DNA from: Anseranas semipalmata
Lineage: Eukaryota; Chordata; Aves; Anseriformes; Anseranatidae
Assembly: GCA_013399115.1 (NCBI GenBank)
Contig: VXAA01004234.1
Coordinates: 186,172 to 250,171, forward strand
Reading direction: 5' to 3'
Length of the DNA: 64,000 nucleotides
The translations under genes and the position numbers were made by a program. Below are positions 13,301-25,180 of the stretch, one piece after another; within the stretch, counting starts at the first letter, position 1, and every line of letters begins with the position of its first letter. Under the pieces are notes generated by a model. That model did no database searches. It was not told the origin of the DNA and saw only the letters and a program-made list of their open reading frames with translations.

Positions 13301-15228
13301 GAAAGACAGAAAGGGAAGAAGTAAAAGGGAATGTATTATATTGGGTAAGATCTGCAAGTGGTGTAAATCAGGACTGTTCCCATGAAGTCTCTGGATGCTG
13401 AGGCTCAGACCCGAGATGCTAAAAGAGGGGCTTTGAATCTCATTGTTTGCTGGGGGTCTGTGCTATATAGAAGGAGGGGGTCAGACCAGAGGATCACAGC
13501 ATCCTTTCTTCTAGTCTTATCGAATCTCACTCTATCAAACCCAGTCACAGCAGTATCAAATCCTATTTGCAGCTTGTGATGCCATTGTCCCGCCCCCCAC
13601 CATACCATCAGAGACTTCCTATCACACAATTTTTGTTTGCTTATTTATTTCAATTTCAGCTCTGCACATGCTCTAGGCATATATACAATAATGGCAATTA
13701 CACATTGTACAAAGCACATCAATAATTTTAGTAAGAAAGAGAAGGAAAATGCAGAGCTACGATTCCAGTGCTTTAATCAGCAGGACCACATTATGTCAAT
13801 GAAGCAGGGCCACGAAGGACTGATTAGATAAATTCCCCCTCGCAGTTCCAGCACCTGGCACTGAAGTGCCCACCATGTTCTTAAAATTAAATGTACGCAT
13901 TAAAAATGTATCTGCATTTATTTTCCCTCTGGTGTCTTTTTGTTTTTTCTAACAAACAGAATCTTATGGAAAAGACAAGAAAAAACAACCCTAGGTGGGA
14001 GCTTTGGCAGTGCATTTGCTCCCTATAAGAAATCACTCTGGCACCTTGGCAGAGAGGGCTGTTGATGTCAGTGGGGATAAGACGAGCCTCCTCCTCCGGC
14101 TTACCCCTCAAATAACTTTTATTCTCCAAATGGAAATGGGAGAAAGGTTGCAGATACAGTGAAGCAAACTGACCACCTCATTGTACTAATCTGTGGAATT
14201 TATTGTTACATCGAAAGTGGATATTTTTCTGAGCAGTGACTTAATTCTACTTGCAGACTATAGCTGTACCTGCACTGAATTTAAAGAATCACGCCAATAC
14301 CAGCCAAATTATAACGAAATTGTGCAGCTATGTTAGTTGCCCGGCTGTGCCTTGCCATTATCCTTGCCTTTCCTTGCCTTTTGACTTTCTTCACTATAGT
14401 GACATGGAAGTGTATGTTATAATCATAAAGTATTCTTTTTTCTTTATTATTCTGTTCATAAGGAACTGGTGTCCCATCTCTTTGATACATATTTCACTTC
14501 TGGCCACTTGAGTCTGAAAGAGAACAGCCATCACCAGTCAGCTCTAGTGTTCTTTCTTTTCCTCTTTTCCTGCCTTTCTTATCTCCATGATCTTCTTTTC
14601 TCTGTCTCCCCCCCCCCTCCAGACAGCTTTATTAAATTCAGATCTCTACTTCCGAGGCCTCTGTGTCTGAGCGCTTGTGCCATGTGAGCCACCAAGAGCA
14701 AAAATAAAAAAAAAGCATCAAGATTCCCTCGTGTTCCTGCTCCCCTCAATGTCCTTGGCAGCATGGGGGTCCTTTCCACAGCACATCCTTCTGGTTGGGT
14801 ATTCATATTACAGACCCCACTGCTGCCAAAATTATTAACCCTTCTTGGACCTCAGGGAAACACAGCTTGCAAGAAAATGTGGATTCATATGTGACATCCA
14901 AAAACAAGTGCTTGACCTAATATACCACCCTGTTGGGCAGAACTTGGGTTGGAAAATGGGATCTCTGCTGAAAGCTATTCCCCAGGGAAATTATGCATAA
15001 GAGAGTCCCTGTGGTCTTCATGAAGAAAAGAGTGGTTATAGTCCAGATGTCTTGATAGGGCAGATGGAACTGTATTGGACTGGTCCATTTTCTACCTACC
15101 TGGATTAGTCTTTGTACTTAGTACTTAATGTGGCCTGTCCAGAATGAGTCTTTGCATTCTCATAGGATACAAGCATGACCTGCAAGGCTTCAGACAGGTT
15201 TCCCCTACAGTGACCAGGTGACACGTGA

Positions 15229-16040
15229 AATCATAGAATCATAGAATCATAGAATCATAGAACGGCATAGGTTGAAAAGGACCTTAAAGATCATCTAGTT
15301 TCAACCCCCCTGCTCTGGGCAGGGTTGCCAACTACTAGAGCAGGCTGCCCAGCGCCACATCCAGCCTGGCCTTGAATGCCTCCAGGGATGGGGCATCCAC
15401 AACCTCTCTGGGCAACCTGTTCCAGTGCCTCACCACCCTCTGAGTGAAAAACTTCCTCCTAATATCCAACCTAAATCTCCCCTGTCTTAGTTTGTAACCA
15501 TTTCCCCTTGTCCTATCACTATCAACGTGTGTGAACACGCGTTCCCCCTCCTGTTTATACGCTCCCTTCAGGTACTGGAAGGCCGCAATGAGGTCTCCCC
15601 GGAGCCTTCTCTTCTCCAAGCTAAACAAGCCCAGTTCCCTCAACCTTTCTTCATAGGAGAGGTGTTCCAGCCCTCTGATCATCTTAGTGGCCCTCCTCTG
15701 GACCCGTTCCAAGAGCTCCACATCCTTCTTGTGCTGGGGGCCCCAGGCCTGCACGCAGTATTCCAGGTGGGGTCTCACCAGAGCAGAGTAGAGGGGGACA
15801 ATCACCTCCCTCTCCCTGCTGGCCACCCCTCTTTTAATGCAGCCCAGGACATAGTTGGCCTTCCGAGCCGCAAGCGCGCACTGCCGGCTCATGTCCAGCT
15901 TCTCATCCAGCAGGACCCCCAAGTCCATCTCCGCAGGGCTGCTCTCGAGTTCTTCTTCTCCCAGTCTGTATAAGTACCTGGGATTGCCCCAGCCCAGGTG
16001 CATCACCTTGCACTTGGAAAACTGAGCAAACCCTGCCAAA
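15229..16040 (-). mobile_element. CR1 LINE, 5'-truncated copy with intact 3' end
   Basis: On the minus strand this is the last part of CR1 ORF2, a short 3' UTR and the octamer tail (ATCATAGA units on the + strand, 15229-15262). The retained frame runs 16039 to 15335: 234 codons without a break to its natural-looking stop. It includes the family hallmarks [59 protein letters not shown] and [14 protein letters not shown]. These lie C-terminal to the catalytic YADD region of the reverse transcriptase. The endonuclease and catalytic core are absent, so the copy cannot move itself. The open frame suggests a fairly young insertion compared with the other CR1 pieces here. Confidence 0.95.
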
Positions 16041-17943
16041 TGGGCTCTTCGTAGGCTCTTTAAACTGGCTTAGCTCTTAATGGCACCCTGGGAGCTGAAA
16101 GGTGCTCTCTGATGGCCCAAACGAGCAGAAAACCCTTTCAGGTTCCTGCTGAGAGCCTGCCTGACAAGCTTATTGATTGGTATGCCCAGAAAATGGAGAC
16201 TATTCTGATACTGTTGATGCCGTGGAATAAATAAGTAAAACTCATGCTTTTGCTCATCTCACCTCGCTGTCTGGTGATGCTGGTGTTATACCAAAGAGAG
16301 CAGACCCCAAACTGTCCATATTGGAAACACTTTTCATAAAAGGTTAGATAATATAGACTATTATGCATGAAGAGTATCCTGTAAATACCGGCAGGATGCC
16401 TAAGCTAAGTAGCCTTGGGCAATCCTGTATTGGTCTGCCCATCTTTACTCTGCTTCAGACCTCTTTTGTTCACCAGTGATAAAGCACTAAAAAGTCTCAA
16501 AGAAACAAATGTGCTTAATGCACCTGTCTGGTTTTCTGTGCACAGCTAGTGTATTCCCATGTGACAGCACTGAATGAAATTTTGTAGCAATTAAATATTT
16601 GTATGCTTAGCCACATATTCAGGGCAACAATAAATAAATGCATAGCTCAAAAATGTTACTGACTGTCACATTTTAGGGCTTGAACATAAAATAAGAATCC
16701 TCAAAAACTTTTTTATAACAGCAATCCGAGGGATGAAATCCTTGCCCCATGTAGGAATGCAGCTTTATAATTTTATTCTCAGACAGGGTCAAAACCTCAG
16801 CTGTTTTATATTGGCCTAAGCAGCAAGCTGTCATCAGATAGACCACCTGAGGAAGTGGCCTGCTGGGAATGCATTTTAACCATCCAAACAGAGACATCCA
16901 AACCTTTGCAAGCTCAACCACCAGAAATCACAGGGAAAAGTAGAGAACAAATGGGCTTCAGTTTTAGTCCCTTCAAGCACGAGACAATGGGCCATTACTT
17001 CTCTTTTCAGTTTCCCATCACAGGCTGGGATGTTTTCAGACTAAACATGTCCCTGTAACTTGAAACCCTACCATCATTTATGGAAGTACCCTGTGCAGCA
17101 TGGCTAATAAATAAAAAGTTAAGAAAAATAAAAAGACAACCTTGCCACTATTAACAAAAGACTCTTCAAAGCTATTCTTTTGCTCTGGGCTTTTACAATA
17201 ATAAGCTGAAAAAATACATTAGAGAGCAGACTCCTTTCTAGCCACTTCATATTTCATTTTGCCTCTCACTTGTCTATTTATTTTCACGTCTTTCCTGATT
17301 ACTTCTCAATTGTAAAAAGACAACATTAGGCACAATGAGTTTTAAATATACTCCCTGACCGAAATAACTCCAAGGGCTGTCTGAAATTTCAAACAGATCA
17401 CTAGTAAGTCTGGAATAAAATGCAAAAGAAGGGATGCCTACCAGTCAAAGCTGGTCAGTCAGGACTTTATGGGTGTTTGCAGTGCTCTGCCAGCGTAGTT
17501 ACTCTTTTTTTTCCCTGCATGGACACCATACCATGCAACCAGGACTGAGTTCATTCACTTTTCTATTGAAGATGAAGAACGCTATCTGGTAAAGTACAAG
17601 ATATACTCCAGCTCTGAACCTATTCTTTCTCTGTTGGAGCTGTCCAGAGGACTTTGATGGGACAAGGAACAGGCCCTGGACTGCCTAAAACAAGCACACA
17701 GACATATAACAGCTATTTGCAAAAGTAAGCTTCAAAAGCTCCTTCAAACCATCTTGCATGTGTGTAAAGTTGTGTATGAAAATGTCATTAGGATCACAGA
17801 CCTTGTCTGAGTCATTTTCAACCCTGGTGGTTTCTCTGGACATACTCCAAACTGGGAAATTTGTCCTAGTAAATATATAAAAGCCTAAAAGTAGATACAC
17901 TGTGATTTGTGATAAAGCCCTTAGAAGCCTCATACAACTTTGT

Positions 17944-18010
17944 GGTTAGCCTTGCTTTGAGTGAGAGTTTGAACTAAATGACATCCAGAAGTCTCTTCTG
18001 ACCTATTTTT
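17944..18010 (+). mobile_element. Very short old CR1 3' remnant
   Basis: AGCCTTGCTTTGAG followed by GAACTAAATGACATCCAGAAGTCTCTTCTGACC matches the shape of the CR1 3' end (GGACTAGATGACCTCCAGAGGTCCCTTCCAACC) with many substitutions. No octamer tail survives. Confidence 0.55.
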
Positions 18011-20309
18011 CCTGGGGTTCAATGTAGTCCTGGTGCTTTAGGACTATGCCTACAAACTAATTTGATTTTCTTGGAACTGGTGTTTGAAACCAGTCTACTT
18101 CCAGCCCAGCCCTCATGTTGGTTCCAGAGGTTAGGAATTAATTTTATGGGCTCTCGCTGTATTTGCTGGAATGTCTCTTTTACAATAATTTTTTTATTTC
18201 TGTGCTTTCCAAGGTATTTTTCTCAGTGCCCACCCCGTTTCCTATATGAGCTCTACTGCTCAGGAGCAGAGCTGGCTGTGGTCTGCAGGGTGACTCCACA
18301 CCAGGTTAAACAGGGCTACTGAGAGGTGGGAATGTCTGCACCCAGTGTATTAACTATTGTAGCAGCAAAAGACAAATGCAGAGTTTGATCTTTTTCCCCC
18401 TAACTTCAGCTGTCCAAAAGACAGGCCTTCAGTCTGAGCTAGCTACCTAGGTTTCCCATATAGAAGTAGAGACAGATATCTCAAGAAGTGAAGCAGTCCT
18501 TCCAAGGGAAAGAGGGAATTAATGACCCTCAGAAAGTCTCTCTCTCTCTCTCATGATTATTGTCTAGATGAGCAGCTAGACTAGACAATTAGCTAAAACT
18601 AGATGTTTAACATTTAGGCAGCTAAAATGAATGTGATGAATCCCATTCCACATGCTTAAGTAATGACTCTAGCCTTTGTATCTCAAATTTTAGCTCTTCA
18701 TATGTTTTCATAGACGTTCGGATTCTGTGCTACACTTTCAGATTCACTTCAACTTCTAAGGCTTTAAATATTTGCCTCCCATTACTGTTCATTCTCATAA
18801 AAATGTCATGGTAAAATATAGCTGTCTGTATGTGTAATGAACTCCTTTTGCTTTAAGATTCAACTCCATAGTTGAATCCTCCATAGTACATCGTACCCTC
18901 CATAGTACAGGACTAAAAATCACACTAATGTGTCCCAGAGGCTCTTGTGCTTGTGAACCTTTCCATCAAATGCACAGGCTTAAGCACTGACCCTCAGTCA
19001 AGGAAGGTACAAATAAGTTTTTAACATTTTGTGTAACTTACCTGTGCAAAACAAAAAGAAGAAAAAAAAAAAAAAAAAAAAAAAAGACCAGTTGCTGATA
19101 AAATGATATTGGAGACATTGGGCAGGATGCGAAAAGAGCTCAGGAAGTCACCTCAACCATCCATTTGATCCAAAGCAGTATCTATACTTACACTGCTTCT
19201 GAGAGAAATTAATATAACCTGATAAAAAACTCGCCAATTGTAGTCATTTGACTGAATCCTAATCAGTTGGTTTCAAGGCCTTGCTATTTTTTTCTTTTCT
19301 TTTTTTTTTTTTTTAACCAGAAATATGTTTTTAAAATTTCTAAACTAAATCTCCCCGTTTAAAACATTAATATGTGTATTTTTTTTTGTTCTTTCTGCAT
19401 TGGACATGGGAAACCAACCTTTCTTCCTTCCTGATCATTTTTATGAACCTTCCATAAGCTGATTGTACTACTTTAGTATACCATTTAAAATGTCTGCAAC
19501 CTTTCTGGGCTGAACTTGGGATATTTGAAATATTTTTTCTTCAATGGTGTATCTGGGGAAAAAAAGCTTTTCAATAAAATAGTTTTAGAGAAAAAAATTA
19601 TACAGTCTAAAAGCATGATAATTTCTTAGATGAAGCTGAAAAATTAGTATAATTTTGGTATTTAATCAAAATGTTTGGTTTGTTAATGAACCAAAAAATA
19701 AAAAAAATAAAAAAGGAAAGGAAAACAATGTTAGGGCAAATGATGAGCACTGTTCTGTCCTCTCTTTCACCCATGTCTTATAAAAGTTGTCATTTTAAGC
19801 TTAATTAACCTGAATAATTCCAAAATCTACAGGTATTTGCTGTTTTCTCTGGCTCATTTCTAATAGATAATCATTTTGTGTCTTCTGGAGTTGGTTCCCA
19901 GGACCAAAGAACTGTTCTCATTGGGAAGAAATGATAATAATAATAGTAAAATGGAGTTCCCTGCAAATTTTATTTTGAGGCAGTTCATTTTAGTCCCTAA
20001 CTTTATTTTTGCAGAAGAAAAGGATGATTTGTCTTTGCAGTAACTGCAGACCAAGCAGGGAAAGAGAAGCTGAGAACCTTCCAGTCCATAACAAAACCTG
20101 GCAGCAATGGTCTTAATAGAGTTCAAGTTTATTTGACTAATTCTTTCACCACTTGTCAGAGAACATACTTTTGTTTGCAGTAACAAAATGACCTCTTTCC
20201 TCTCCCATTTCTCCAGTGAGTAGCACAGGCACTTGTGTGGAGCACACATTACTGCTAACCGTTACGATGTTTGCTGTCAAACTCATTTATTTATGCAACT
20301 GCTGTGGAA

Positions 20310-20830
20310 AGGCCCGAGGCCCATAAGCAGCCATGAAAGATTTCAGAGCCCTGGTGTGGGGTCATGAAAGGGAAAGTGAGGGGGAGGGCGAAGCCTCCAC
20401 TGGTTATGAGAAAGGAACTGACACAGGAAATGGTCACATATGGCACAGATTTATTGTGTCCGGGACTTCCCATTCAAAACTCATTATATCCACAGCTCAG
20501 AGCAGTGCATGGCACAGCCACATTCATTTTTGGGGTCTGGCATCCGATGAAATTGCTATTCTGCTGTCGGGTGGTGGTGGCAGTTTTATCATTCCTTGGC
20601 CAGAGAGCTGGCGCTTGGAACCGCGCTGCCAAAATCTCTGCTGCTTGCTGCCCATTAGCATTGAGCCACGCGGAGCGGTTTGTCTAAAGCTTCACTCAGC
20701 GGCATTGCTGGTCAGGAGAAGAGAAAAATCCTTCTGGGCTTTAAGTACTCCTAAAGGAAAACAGAAGTGTCCTGAGGGGAAACACAATGGGAAAACGTTT
20801 AGTAGCAACACAAGAAACAAATTGATATTT
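20310..20830. promoter_or_regulatory. Candidate conserved noncoding element
   Basis: Unique sequence with many retained CpGs (near 20624, 20671 and 20698, with CCACGCGGAGCGG at 20667), flanked by AT-rich low-information DNA. Motif-like pieces include CATCCGATGAAATTGC, CCATTAGCATTGAGC and GCGCTTGGAACCGCG. Overlapping open frames of 168 and 107 codons exist on the + strand, but they have no recognisable domain and no splice logic with PKHD1, so I do not call them coding. Confidence 0.42.
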
Positions 20831-23499
20831 GCAGAGTAGCACGTTTTATCGAAGGTGAATTATTTTGGACAGAAAGATGGTTCTGTTTGCGTTTTTCTCT
20901 TTTAAATGTCTTTCCTGGGAGGCAGAATACCTCCCCCACCCAGCTATCAGCTCCTTGAATGACATTTAGTGAACTCAAGGGGTTGTGGGATATACTTTGT
21001 TTATATTTTTCTATTTGCTTCATGAGACCACCTAAAAGCCTTAGTCGGGGCCCTGGCTTTTATTTTGCTAGGTGCCGTACAAAACCCCTTGATTTCTACC
21101 CCTTAGCTGTGTATTGATGGATCCTCCAATCCCTTGAGATGGCTGTGGAGACCCATGCTCTCCTGAGTGTTCACAAAGCCACCCATGGTCTTTCCCACTC
21201 ACACTAGTCCCATACCACACTTTTGATTGCATTATGGTAAGGTTTAAGGTAGCAGCATCCTTTTCTCCCTCACTCAGGGTTACAGTTTAAGGGTGCTTAA
21301 TTCACAGTGCTTTTGGGGACTCTGAAAATGCACAGAATCCTGAAGGATAGAGTAATTCAGCTGTTTGAACCGGTCTCTTTCCACGCACCATATAATGCTG
21401 AGTAATGCCTCTTTTGTCTGTATGTTGGACTTATTCCCTAAATAGCCAACATAGGGAACTTTGTGTTCTTAGGATGGCTAAAATGACTAAAGTTCCTCAA
21501 TCAATAATGATAACAAGGACAAAAATCCTCTCTGATTCTGCCTTTCTAAGAGAGTTTATTAAACTGATGGTCAAGCTGTTCTGGGACAGTGCTGACAATA
21601 GCAGGAACAGGCTTGATGTCTACTCGTGAATCAAGGAGTGCTAGGGAGTGGGCACTGGGGCTTTCCGGTCACTCCTGCTACATCAAGAGAGCAGTTCCAA
21701 GCCCAGTTTGGTCCCAGTCAATCCAGCAGATTCCAAAACAATTCCTGGGTGCCTCCCAGAAGTTAGGACAAGGCAGGAGCCAGTCCAAAAAAGCTATTTC
21801 GAGGTGGCCGCCATCTTTTGGATGGTGAGTTCCTTTGACTGTGCCATGCCAGCTGGCCTCAGGGGCAAGGAACTGGCCTTGGCATTAGTTATTTTATTAG
21901 TTTGGGTGGGTACAAAGCTTTAGCAGCTCAGTTCCAGCCTGGTCTTCTGGGCACAGACAGCCAAGTTATTTCCATGTGTGGTTGCCCTTGTGATGGCAGC
22001 ATGGCATTTCAGAAATGCTTTGCCCTTGTCAGTAATATCCCCTTAATTCAACCACGGCCCAAGGCCTGGGCTGGGCATCTCAGATTTACTGACCCACCTC
22101 ATCTGAGAGGGCTCAAGATGTATGCTCCTGGCTGGGTGATCCTCCCAAGCCTTTTGCTGTTTTGTGAGACAGGCTTGATATTTTCTCGTGAATACAAAGA
22201 CTAAGGATGTTCTCTTTGACTCAAAAGGTTCCAGAGCTGTAAATCACTGAAAGCTTGGGGAACATTTTGGGAGAACATTGCTATATGCATACCATGTTCC
22301 CATACACTCTCTAGACACCTCCTTTTGACCGTTTTTGGAGAGCATCCTGGCCTAGATGTGCCTCTAGAGTCTCCTGTGAAGACTTAACTTGTGTACTTAG
22401 GTTTTAAGGTCAAGAATGACTTATTACTATACCTTGTGGTAAATGGAAAAGTTTGCAATTTTTTTTGTTCATAACTTGGAAAGATAAACTGTTATCTGTA
22501 ACATATATGTCTTACCTCTTAAGCATGAGCTCTGAAGGGTTAGTGCTAGCATAATAAATATATAAGCACATGAAAGATGCAAATAATACTCAATTTCATG
22601 TGAATAAATACTAGCAATGTGTGTAGCCATACCCATGCATGCAAACAGTGAATGCAAGAACAAATAGTTCATGTACTGCACTGTTTTTCTATGGATTTAC
22701 ATGGGAAGGGGAAAGGCCAATGCAGATCCTGTGGTGCATATCGGTGAGCTTACACTACAGACTTTCCTTCACTGAGAGCACTAATAGCCATCTTTTCTCT
22801 GCTTGGGAATCTACTTTAACAGAACTTGTAGGAACATAGTATCTTTGAGTCCCCAGATATGACCAAAATTGGCCAGGGGGTTCAAAGATTTTTATGGAGA
22901 AGCGATAAATAGGAGAGCATAAAAACACACAGTGTGATCTTATGAGACTCATTTCCTTCAAAAATAATTTTCTTTAGGAGAAAGAATTAGCAGCCTAAAG
23001 CAAACACTCAATTTTTATGCATACAGTCCCTGGCATGGGGGTATATTTATGTGTATATCTCACACCCACGTGCTTACACAAATACACAAACAATCACACT
23101 CGCCACCATACGTTGCTACGTATGTGTTCCCAACACACGCCTTGTGCGAAAAATGAGTTACTTGGCATTGCATATCTGTGTGTTTATCCCCCATGTGGGC
23201 ATTGGTACATTCAATTGCATGATATTCCTAATCTGCAGTCAGTGGGAATTCTAAAAATGATGGGGGATGCCTTGTCTCAACATCTGCTGAAGTTGACAGG
23301 CTTGCTTGCACTTCTGCACATGAAGATTTACAAGATGAATGTCTGCAGAGCCATTGCTTTCAAAGGACGAGTGTGTAGGCACGAGGACCCTGTGCTGGGG
23401 ATTAGATAGGAGAATTGGGTCCAAAATTATTTACAGGGAACATCTGAACTCAAGAAACGTAGAAAACCTTTTGCATAGCAAAAACGACTGACCTCAGAA

Positions 23500-24300
23500 T
23501 AATTTACCTTTGCGGACTGCTACATTTCCAAAGTCCTATTGCTGGGCCTTTTTTTTATTTCACATTTGAATGTCAGCAGGTCAAAAGGAACAGTTAATGC
23601 TGATGAATATTTCCCCCTCAGCAAAGATATGTGCTGGCCAGCCCAAGGCCAATGAATCGCAATTTCTAAACAGTGTCCCATTTATCTCTCCCCTCCCCCT
23701 TACTCCCCTACCCGCTTTTATATTTTTGTAACTATAATTGTTGTTAAATTAGAAATAACTGACGGGCAAACCCAGTCAGATGGAAAGAAAATTGCGGGAG
23801 ATTTATTTTATTTTGATAAAAACCTGACGTTGCCTTTTGTTTTTGTCAAAAAACGACTATATTTTTCCTTGTACCATGAATTGTGAAATCTATCATGAAA
23901 TGGGTAAAAATTATGGAAGGAAATGGTGGTGTTAACCTGAAGGGGAAAATCATTAATGTTGATGTATTTCATTCAATTTTAAACGTAGAATTTATTTTAT
24001 TTTATTTTATTTATTTGGCATTGGGGAACTAGGGAAAAGGCAGGAGACTTGCAAAGGACTCTATGTGCCTTTAAGTCAAAACATCTATTTTAAAAATACT
24101 CTTCCCTCCCTCCCTCCCGCTCCATTTTTCTAAATAAAGGATATGAGATGTTGTTGGTGGTGGTGGGTTTTTTTTTTTTCCTAAGCAAAGAGGACCCCCT
24201 CGGCGCATTTTTCTTTTCAAATGTGAAATGAGGTGGAAAATCCTCATTTCACGACAGGAAGGACAAATATTGACACAAAGTTAATATTTGTCAGGAGCCC
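23500..24300. promoter_or_regulatory. Candidate conserved noncoding element cluster
   Basis: About 800 bases of unique AT-rich sequence with evenly spread transcription-factor-like words: TTAATGCTGATGAATA, CCAATGAATCGCAATT, CTATAATTGTTGTTAAATTAG, AAATCATTAATGTTGATG and TTCAATTTTAAACG. CpG words such as CTGACGGGC, AATTGCGGGAG, CCTGACGTTG and AAACGACTAT are kept in an otherwise CpG-poor context. It also contains a short (TTTTA)n run near 23993-24013. No coding signal. Confidence 0.5.
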
Positions 24301-24699
24301 TAGAAGCAACCTGAGTGCTCAAATCTCATATAGATATATATGTTTGTGTATGGCTGTGTGTGCGTGCATGTGCATGTATATAATTAAATAGTAAACTTGA
24401 CTCGATGGTAAGGGAATCTGCAGAAAGCAAAGCCTGCTGTCTGAGGCTGCGGAAATAGCTGGGGAGGATGGACACAGACACTTTCCATCTCCTATTTCTC
24501 TTTCTTTCATGCACCAAGAGGGACACACAGCATCTTCTCCATCTTTCCCACCCATTTATAGGGTCTCTACATGCCTGGTTTCTCTTTCATTTTCCCCCCA
24601 GTTTTTTTTCCTCTCACACGTGTGCAAACACACGTGCACACACAAATATAACCTGTTTAATCGAATTTCACCCCATTTATGGCTGGGAGGGGGGGCTTC

Positions 24700-25180
24700 T
24701 GGAATTTATCACTGTTATTGCTCATCGCCAATGTAAATAGCACATGTCAGCTCAATATTCAGTGGTCACTCAGTATTTATTAAGTCCTGTCCACTCTGGC
24801 CTTTTTTAAAGGAAAGCCCCGGGGCAGATTAGCTGCTGGCCCTGACACGCCGCGTCGCTTATCTGTTCGCATCGATTATGAGAGTCAGCTGTGGCCAGGC
24901 CGCACTTTTTCCTTCTCCTCTCAGGCCCCTCTTACAAGCACCCCTGCTTGGATTTTCATGAGGAAATAATCAGATTAGGGCTTCAGCGGCGAGTTCATAT
25001 GGAGTTCTCTTTCTCCAATGTGCTACTAACTGAATAAACGTGTTTTGTGGTAAATTGTAAATGACATTATGATTACTAAGGCCAGCATGGGTTTCATTTA
25101 AAAGTGATCGAAATTGCAGACTGCAGAAATTGTGACTGGCAGATAAGGCCATTTGGAAGGAGACGAGCAGCGATGCGTGT
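24700..25180. promoter_or_regulatory. Strong candidate conserved noncoding element (enhancer-like)
   Basis: This block carries GCCAATGTAAATAGC, CAGATTAGCTGC, TCGCTTATCTGTTCGCATCGATTATGA, AATAATCAGATTAGGGC, GAATAAACGTG and GACATTATGATTACTAAGG. That is a dense mix of homeodomain, GATA-like and forkhead-like cores. A perfect palindromic AP-2-type site GCCCCGGGGC is at 24816-24825. CpGs are unusually frequent around 24848-24870 (CACGCCGCGTCGC). No coding signal and no repeats. It has the character of deeply conserved vertebrate enhancers; the gene it would serve is unknown. Confidence 0.58.

Noticed and set aside
15527..15973. 148-codon + strand frame
   Set aside because: Antisense shadow of the CR1 ORF2 remnant on the minus strand.
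21605..22195. Two similar 25-base words (ACAGGCTTGAT ... CTCGTGAAT) 563 bases apart
   Set aside because: Only 20 of about 25 positions agree and the flanks do not; similar pairs are expected by chance in 64 kb.
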